64,000 bases of DNA from Lamellibrachia columna (taxonomy: Eukaryota > Annelida > Polychaeta > Sabellida > Siboglinidae), in the NCBI GenBank assembly GCA_963662155.1, contig OY759270.1, positions 49,916,803 to 49,980,802 on the forward strand. Reading direction: 5' to 3'. Every line of letters starts with the position of its first letter. The first letter of the stretch is position 1. This document shows positions 60,721 through 64,000 of this stretch, one piece after another. The translations under genes and the position numbers were made by a program. The notes under the pieces were generated by a model, which saw only the letters and a program-made list of their open reading frames with translations, ran no database searches and was not told the DNA's origin.

Positions 60721-61370
60721 TACAAATTAACATTTTGAAGCTCATTTTTAACTTTAACTGAAGACAATTTAATTAAATTCCAATAAGCCTTAGGATCTTT
60801 ATTTTTAAAACTCCTCAGTTCATCTTGACAGTTTTTCTTGTATTTTCGTAATTGCAAATTAAGTTCTCTCTTATATTCTTTACACGCATATTTAAGTTGT
60901 AGGTTACTTAAATCTGAGTGAACATTGGTATGGTTTCGCTTTGCGGCAAAGTACATATTGCGCTTATGCCTACAAGATTGAGCAAACCAAGGGTTTTTAT
61001 TATTTCTACTCTTGATGGTTTCGTTACTGCGATTCGTAGCACGAAAACAACCTATGTGTTTTGCAGAATCTATTAATAAATCACAAATACTGTCAGTGAT
61101 ATGTTCAGTACCGTTATTATTTAATTTTTTTATGTTATTTGACATTTTATGAAATTCTTCTTGTATAAGCTCCAGTTTGTACTCATCAATATTAATACAG
61201 AATCGTAATGAGTGTTCAGGCTTCCACTTGGGTCTTTTACTTAAGTTGAAACCATTCTTGACAAAACCAGAAAGATCACTTGCGTTAGGTTGTTTTGCTG
61301 GAGTACAAAACTTATTAAAGAATGCTCTATAGCAATCAGACAATAGTGCATTAAAATCACACACACGCAT

Positions 61371-61421
<51 letters not shown>

Positions 61422-62049
61422 CAACGTTCAATTGGAAAACCTAAAGTTTCTAGTGTACATTCATTGAAAAGTTCATTCCAATCTACTTGTTCTAAACCCA
61501 GTACTTCCATTATGGGATCATCAAATCTTACGAAATCAAGAAGGTTACCACACCTGGCATTAAAATCTCCAATCAGTGCAACTTGATATTCTTTACACTC
61601 CACAAAATTCAAAATATCTAATTCAATATCATTAAAATACTAACACTTGAATAAGGAGATGATTCCGGAGGAATATAAACAATTCCTAAAAGCAAGTTTT
61701 TATCTGCAAGCTGTTCATCAATTACAAACCAAAAGACACACTCACTTGAACTTTCAAGAGGCTTAACAAACGCTAAAAGAGACTCTTTTACTAGCAAAGC
61801 AATCCCACCAGATTTTACTTTGCATACTGTTCGATTTAACATGTAACATTTATAACCAGGAATTACGATATCATCAAAACGATCTAATTTAGTTTCGCCA
61901 AGACAAACCAAGTCAAATTGTTCAATGTATTGTTCAAAATCTGCACCCTTCAATTTAGTTTTAATCCCACCTACATTTATACATTTTTTTTCATTTATCT
62001 GATTTAGGCTGCAAACAATAGTTGTGTTCATCCACAACTGCACTATCAA
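60720..62049 (-). pseudogene. LINE A endonuclease and linker, interrupted by a microsatellite
   Basis: 62,049-61,618 encodes the N-terminal endonuclease (FDLVCLGETKLD, KSGGIALLVKESL, LLGIVYIPPESS). 61,612-61,425 continues with ALIGDFNARCG. An ACGC microsatellite (61,370-61,423) replaces the endonuclease end, and 61,362-60,720 encodes the linker (GFNLSKRPKWKPEHSLRFCI, DPKAYWNLIKLSSVK). Confidence 0.8.
61370..61424. repeat. (ACGC)n microsatellite inside LINE A
   Basis: About 13 ACGC units. By comparison with the order of motifs in such LINEs, roughly 100 codons at the end of the endonuclease are absent at this point. Confidence 0.93.
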
Positions 62050-62241
62050 ATTGTGTATGCGACTTGTTATTTAATTTAACCTTTTGAGAAGTAACTAAAG
62101 TTGTGCCATTTACACATGTTAAATTGGTTTCTTTACCATCAGTGCTGTCAGCAATTATTTTGATACTATTTGTGGACGAAGCACACTGCTTATTTACAAC
62201 ATGTGAAGTACCATTACTGAATTCTTTTCCCCCTGATATCG

Positions 62242-62589
62242 CTACGACGACAGCGACACCCTTTCTTCTAACCCCAGCCGTCTCCAGTCGGGGTTACCCA
62301 CTCCAAGTTTGAATAGATCGTCTGGAGTGTCAACAATGATGTGTTTGTGCCTGTCATGCTCCTTCTCGTGAAGGAGGTAGTGAATCCCCCCTTCCCTTGT
62401 GAAGACAGTTTTAACACAAGGCATGTCTTTCCAGTAGCGGAATGTCTTGTACCGCAAAGATGTGAGGTCCTCATTAATCATAATGTTTTTTGTGGCCTCA
62501 CTATCACGCAACATTTTCTTTTTTCTTAAAATGACTTGCAATTCCGTAGCAACCATTTGCGATGTACACATTGCATGCGGCGTACGCAA
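62242..62589 (-). pseudogene. LINE A ORF1 C-terminal part
   Basis: It encodes NIMINEDLTSLRYKTFRYWK, CVKTVFTREGGIHYLLHEKE and TPDDLFKLGV. The INEDLTxxR...WTREG/FTREG...SPxDL pattern is typical of the C-terminal domain of ORF1 proteins in several LINE clades. The N-terminal half is absent or unreadable. Confidence 0.65.
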
Positions 62590-62670
62590 AACGTCGTGAC
62601 GTCATTGCTACTGTTTGAAATCATGTGACGTGATACTTCCGTAGCAACCATTTGCGCGTTTGATGTTGGA
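62540..62670. promoter_or_regulatory. repeated CCGTAGCAACCATTTGCG boxes and a CRE near the LINE A 5' end
   Basis: TTCCGTAGCAACCATTTGCG occurs at about 62,543 and 62,637. Between them is a perfect TGACGTCA (62,597-62,604). The GTAGCAACC word resembles half of an RFX X-box. The block may be the repeated 5' UTR promoter of LINE A. Confidence 0.35.
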
Positions 62671-64000
62671 GTCGTCAACATGCTTCTTGTCGCTTTACTT
62701 GATTAAGTTGCTGTTTCTTGATTGCTGTGATTTCTTGTAGGTAACCAGGGTTCGGAGGAGAGTAAACTCCTTTCGCAGTTCATAGCACTCAGTAAATCAC
62801 ACCTCCTCCATCCCCTACGGTGGAAATGAGGTTGGGTGGCCGGCTTATAGATTCCTTCCTTGGATTACCCGCCGTCAGTAATTGTAAGTCATTTTCACAA
62901 AACTAACTTCGGAATCATCAAAAGTGTTTAATATTAAATAGTTATGCTATATTACTTGCTGAAACCTTTCCCGAAATGCTCTTCTCCAAGTTCCGGCTGT
63001 TTGCTACATGATCTTACTTCCGCTGACGGCGTCACTCTGGTAGATCACTTCAGCTCTATTGGGGTGAGACCACAGTTGACCTACGAATGTAGGGCGTATA
63101 AAATTGTAAAATGGGAACTTAATAAATTAATATTATGTGACATGAGTGCCTTTGAGCAGGAATATTCACAGGTTTGTTTGTAGAAGCTATTGGCTGTGAA
63201 ACAGTGCATTTTTTAAAGAGTTTAACTGGCGGAGGGATTTATGGGAATTTTTTTCCTATGGGCCACGTGGGCGCATGAATACATGGCTTTTTTGTCAAAA
63301 TTTATAGGCATCGCACGTCGGGGCGATTTAAAAGAGCTGGAGGTATGTGATTTGGATAAAATTTGGTCAGTATATCAATGAGATGATGGCAGTTGCTGTG
63401 GACAATTTTAAGAATTTTTGATGGTCACGTTTTTCTTATAATCAGACAAAACGTTAACATGGCCACCAATGCAATTCTCAACTGTGGTCTGACTCCTATT
63501 CGACTGTTTGCGCGCGAGTGCGTGCGTGTGTGCGTGTGTGCGTGCGTGCGTGCGTGCGTGTGTCCATCTATGTAACTGTGTTCGAAATCGATGTAGCAGT
63601 CTTCATTTACTCTCTCCAATTTACAATTTTACAATGATATCTTCTTCAGCATGGTCCACAGCAGTGGTAATGTTCATATGTTGCTGACGAGTAATTGTTC
63701 AACGCGCTGGGTATTAGTCCGAACAACAATATCTGATAAACGACAATTATTATCTGATAAATATGATGTAATTTTCATGAATTTCACACAAGAACTAAGT
63801 TAATTGTTGTTAAACGGGTCAAATAAATTTTTTTTTCCAACGGGCCAAATAAAATATCTAATATTGGTCTCACCACGCACGCGCGCATGGTTCGGCATTT
63901 AAGCCCATAAAATGTCAAGGATGTTTTAACCATCTCAGCCATTTCATAAAATTCCTAATGCAGCTGGTTTGCTGTTTAAATTGGTGTGCCCGGTTGCATA
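62670..64000. other. unassigned right edge with a short inverted repeat
   Basis: No conserved gene was found. ATTGGGGTGAGACCACAGTTGA (63,059-63,080) has an inverted partner at 63,478-63,500, possibly the TIRs of a 440-bp MITE. A (GTGC)n microsatellite (63,518-63,560) follows directly. Confidence 0.4.

Larger units (their letters stand above)
52068..62640 (-). mobile_element. LINE A: old non-LTR retrotransposon split by two later insertions
   Basis: A minus-strand non-LTR element survives in three blocks: 60,326-about 62,640, 57,618-58,599 and 52,068-52,707. Reading across both insertions restores continuous protein similarity: LGKLFTS joins VLNNRLNEYLD across the Penelope insert, and SEYESPI joins LDKTVQNIL across LINE B. 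Its 3' end (52,068-52,084) is a tail of CTTGAA hexamers after an AATAAA. The reverse transcriptase is of the GVRQGENLSPLLF type. The element has lost about 80 codons of the core, an endonuclease piece, and several frames, so it is dead. Confidence 0.85.

Overview
This is invertebrate animal genomic DNA, not prokaryotic. Genes are split by GT-AG introns, the region is AT-rich and dense in minisatellites, and it carries degenerate CR1/L2-type non-LTR retrotransposons, a Penelope-like element and MITE-like elements. A marine lophotrochozoan or similar invertebrate is plausible, but the sequence does not fix the taxon.

Two conserved animal genes could be assembled exon by exon, both on the minus strand. 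(1) 24,866 down to 1,282: the first 13 coding exons (about 564 codons) of an ARFGEF3/BIG3-type protein; the gene continues past the left edge. (2) 47,430 down to 31,904: 21 coding exons (about 703 residues) of a secreted, probably GPI-anchored X-prolyl aminopeptidase (XPNPEP2 type) with all five metal ligands; only a signal-peptide exon is missing. In both genes every listed exon boundary was checked for splice consensus and for phase agreement with its neighbours.

Layout. 1-24.9 kb is ARFGEF3, and most of its introns carry their own unrelated minisatellite (units 14-56 bp). 25.3-26.3 kb, just upstream of its start, is a palindromic satellite apparently seeded by a foldback MITE. 26.4-31.9 kb is intergenic. 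31.9-47.4 kb is XPNPEP2, with MITE-like elements and microsatellites in its introns. 47.7-49.0 kb is two more minisatellites around an unassigned small ORF. 49.5-50.8 kb is a broken L2-like LINE on the plus strand. 52.1-62.6 kb is a nest: an old minus-strand LINE (A) split by a nearly full-length CR1-like LINE (B, 52.7-57.6 kb) and by a Penelope-like element (58.6-60.3 kb) with an 11-bp target-site duplication. 62.6-64 kb is unassigned.

The most unusual observation is that several minisatellites start exactly at splice sites and carry a copy of that splice site in every unit. ARFGEF3 intron 7 has about 46 copies of the exon 8 acceptor. Intron 8 has about 10 copies of the exon 9 acceptor, inside a predicted hairpin loop. 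XPNPEP2 has two arrays that repeat a 5' splice site, and ARFGEF3 exon 12 has its donor duplicated. Exon-intron borders here appear to be repeated origins of tandem duplication, which leaves the genes with arrays of decoy or alternative splice sites.

The two genes have no evident functional link; they simply share strand and neighbourhood.
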